From: Nannocystis sp.
GTDB taxonomy: Bacteria; Myxococcota_A; Polyangia; Nannocystales; Nannocystaceae
Reading direction: 5' to 3'
DNA: 64,000 nucleotides
Assembly: GCA_016712315.1 (NCBI GenBank)
Contig: JADJRG010000022.1
Location: 868,001 to 932,000 of the forward strand
This document shows, piece by piece, positions 62,610 through 64,000 of this stretch. The translations under genes and the position numbers were made by a program. The notes beneath the pieces are model-generated. The model did no database searches. It saw nothing but the letters and a program-made list of their open reading frames with translations, and had not been told where the DNA came from. Position 1 is the stretch's first letter, and the number at the start of each line of letters is the position of its first letter.

Positions 62610-63443
62610 CTAACTGGCCACCAGCACCGTACCGCGGCTGCCCGGCGCCCTCGCCTCGGCCGCCAGCGCCCCCTCGCTCACCCCGAGGATGTGCACCGCC
62701 CCGATCCCGAGCCCGAGCAGCGCCAGCGCCTCTTCCACCTTGGGGATCATACCGCCCGCGATCACCCCATCCGCGATCGCCGCCCGCGCCTCATCGGCCG
62801 CCAGCCGCGGGATCCTCGACCCCGGATCTGCACGATCACGCAGCACCCCCGGCACGTTCGTAAACGCGAACAAGTGCTCCGCCCGCAGCGCCGCCGCCAG
62901 CGCTGAAGCCACCGTGTCCGCGTTGATGTTGTAGACCGCGCAGCTCGGCCCCTGCGTCGCCGGCTCGATCCCCAGCGACGAGATCACCGGCGTGAACCCG
63001 CCCGCCCACAGGTGCTCGATCAAGGCCGTACGGATCTCGACGATCTCACCGACCAACCCGAAGTCCACCGGCTCCGCGCCGCCGCCGCTCACCACCATCG
63101 GCGCTCGCCTGCGCGCGCACACCAGCCCCGCGGACACCCCGCACAAACCAACCGCCGGCAGCCCTGCGGCCATCGCCGCCGCCACCAAGTCGACGCTCAC
63201 CTCACCCGCGAGCGCCTGCTTCATCACCTGCAAGGTCGCCTCGTCGGTGATCCGACGACCACCGACCTTCCGCGTCGGCAACCCCAGCCGCTCCTGCAGC
63301 GCGCTCGCTTGCGGCCCGCCGCCGTGGCAGATCGCCACCTTCCAGCCGCCGCGCACCAGCGCCGCCGCGTCGCGCAGCAGCGCGAACAGCCCCGCCGGCT
63401 CGTTCACCAGCTCCCCGCCGATCTTCAAGACCGCGACCGTCAC
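62610..63443 (-). CDS. argB: Acetylglutamate kinase
   Basis: A 277-residue amino-acid kinase that phosphorylates N-acetyl-L-glutamate with ATP, the second step of arginine synthesis. Blocks: VLKIGGELVN (ATP site), VAICHGGGPQASALQERLGL (Gly-rich loop and substrate site), RRITDEATLQVMKQALAGEV, YNINADTVASALAAALRAEH and AGGMIPKVEEALALLGLGIG. GTG 63443 overlaps the argC stop (GTGA), so argC and argB are coupled. Length is normal for the short form; the N-terminal helix of arginine-inhibited hexameric enzymes appears absent, which would suggest weak feedback by arginine (inference). Confidence 0.95.
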   Translation of the reverse strand: MTVAVLKIGGELVNEPAGLFALLRDAAALVRGGWKVAICHGGGPQASALQERLGLPTRKVGGRRITDEATLQVMKQALAGEVSVDLVAAAMAAGLPAVGLCGVSAGLVCARRRAPMVVSGGGAEPVDFGLVGEIVEIRTALIEHLWAGGFTPVISSLGIEPATQGPSCAVYNINADTVASALAAALRAEHLFAFTNVPGVLRDRADPGSRIPRLAADEARAAIADGVIAGGMIPKVEEALALLGLGIGAVHILGVSEGALAAEARAPGSRGTVLVAS

Positions 63444-64000
63444 GGCCAGATCCCCGCCGTCTCGAGCCCCGCGACCTCTGGCAGCCCCAGCGCCAGGTTC
63501 ATCGACTGCACCGCCTGCCCCGCCCCACCTTTGATCAGGTTGTCGATCGCCGAGGTCAACAGCAGCTGCCGCAGCCCGCTCACCGCGTCGACCGCCCCCA
63601 ACGTCCACGAGAGGTCCGCCCACATCGTCCCCTTCACCGCCAGCACCTCCGCCTGCGCCTTCGCCGACCCGCCCAACACCCGCACCAGCGGCGCGTCCTT
63701 ATAAAAATCGCCATAGAGCCCAGCGATCGCGGCCCCATCGATCGCGGCGGGCACTTGCACGAACGAGTTGGCCAAGATCCCCCGCACCAGCGGCGCCGAG
63801 ACTGGCACAAAGGACAGGCTAAACCGCGACGCCACGCCGCCGGCGCGGCAGGCGTCCGCGAGCGTCTGCTCGATCTCCGGCACGTGCTGGTGCGCCAGCG
63901 CCTTGTAGATCTTCAGGTTGTTCGCGCGCGTCGGGTGGTGCGTGCCCTCGCTCGCGTACGCACCTGAGCCCGACGAGCCGGTCGCCGCCACCGTATGGAT
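63440..64000 (-). CDS. argC: N-acetyl-gamma-glutamyl-phosphate reductase, partial
   Basis: The C-terminal 186 residues of ArgC; the N-terminal NADP domain lies beyond the right edge. Blocks: GAYASEGTHHPTRANNLKIY, ALAHQHVPEIEQTL (conserved His), SLSFVPVSAPLVRGILANS, and the end block SAIDNLIKGGAGQAVQSMNL followed by GLPEVAGL, all typical. ArgC reduces the acyl-phosphate made by ArgB to the semialdehyde in arginine synthesis. It is followed by argB with an overlapping stop/start and by an M20 deacylase, forming an argC-argB-argE-like operon. The start codon is not in the window. Confidence 0.95.
   Translation of the reverse strand: MHTVAATGSSGSGAYASEGTHHPTRANNLKIYKALAHQHVPEIEQTLADACRAGGVASRFSLSFVPVSAPLVRGILANSFVQVPAAIDGAAIAGLYGDFYKDAPLVRVLGGSAKAQAEVLAVKGTMWADLSWTLGAVDAVSGLRQLLLTSAIDNLIKGGAGQAVQSMNLALGLPEVAGLETAGIWP

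Overview
The window is GC-rich DNA with almost no non-coding space, and it looks like the chromosome of a predatory or soil-type Myxococcota, most likely the Nannocystineae (inference). Supporting signs are many secreted lipoproteins with Thr/Ser/Gly-rich linkers directly after the lipidated Cys, a MYXO-CTERM-type tail (28969-30360), an IgGFc-binding-like surface lipoprotein, an ADYC-domain lipoprotein, and several large eukaryotic-like Ser/Thr kinases. I see no rRNA, tRNA, insertion sequence, prophage or CRISPR array. No gene-free stretch exceeds 300 bases.

Layout. 1-10.3 kb: VWA lipoprotein (cut by the edge), AidB-like acyl-CoA dehydrogenase, lipoprotein, PknK-like kinase/ATPase, Old Yellow Enzyme homologue and, divergently, a thiolase. 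10.4-15.4 kb: lipoproteins, homocysteine methyltransferase, fatty-acid hydroxylase and a metzincin protease. 15.4-20.7 kb: a signalling island with a Ser/Thr kinase carrying a cyclic-nucleotide-binding domain, a response-regulator cyclase with guanylate-cyclase-type specificity residues, and a hybrid histidine kinase. 20.9-34.5 kb: TSP3-like protein, DUF4388/Asp-rich/TPR protein, S46 peptidase, lipid kinase, OmpA-like MYXO-CTERM protein, and small conserved families. 34.6-44.9 kb: prfA, an NtrC-type regulator, lipoproteins, N-formylglutamate amidohydrolase-like enzyme, prolyl-hydroxylase-like dioxygenase, an IucA/IucC siderophore synthetase and PRPP synthetase. 45-51.2 kb: ADYC lipoprotein with a pentapeptide array, a 1310-residue kinase/STAND/sulfatase-modifying-factor fusion, and an amino-acid dehydrogenase. 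51.2-59.3 kb: the most unusual region, described next. 59.3-64 kb: histidine phosphatase, CNNM/CorC-type protein, and an argC-argB-M20 deacylase operon.

The stand-out system is a tightly coupled six-gene minus-strand operon (57965 down to 51224): lipoprotein, TonB-dependent receptor, PepSY membrane protein, spermidine-synthase-like aminopropyltransferase, stand-alone cyanophycin-synthetase-like ATP-grasp ligase, and a thioredoxin-fold peroxiredoxin-like lipoprotein. In the last gene the first Cys of the CxxC motif is an in-frame TGA followed by a bacterial-SECIS-like hairpin, so it is very probably a selenoprotein. The operon faces a divergent lipoprotein gene, and the AT-rich promoter region between them has three Fur-box-like sequences placed over the predicted promoters. 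The simplest reading is an iron-responsive uptake operon that also encodes enzymes able to build or modify a polyamine-derived metal ligand, plus a selenoredoxin. That function is inference.

A second theme is start-site architecture. Nine genes have a TAnnnT -10-like hexamer only 6-8 bases before the ATG/GTG, which predicts leaderless transcripts and was used here to settle several starts.
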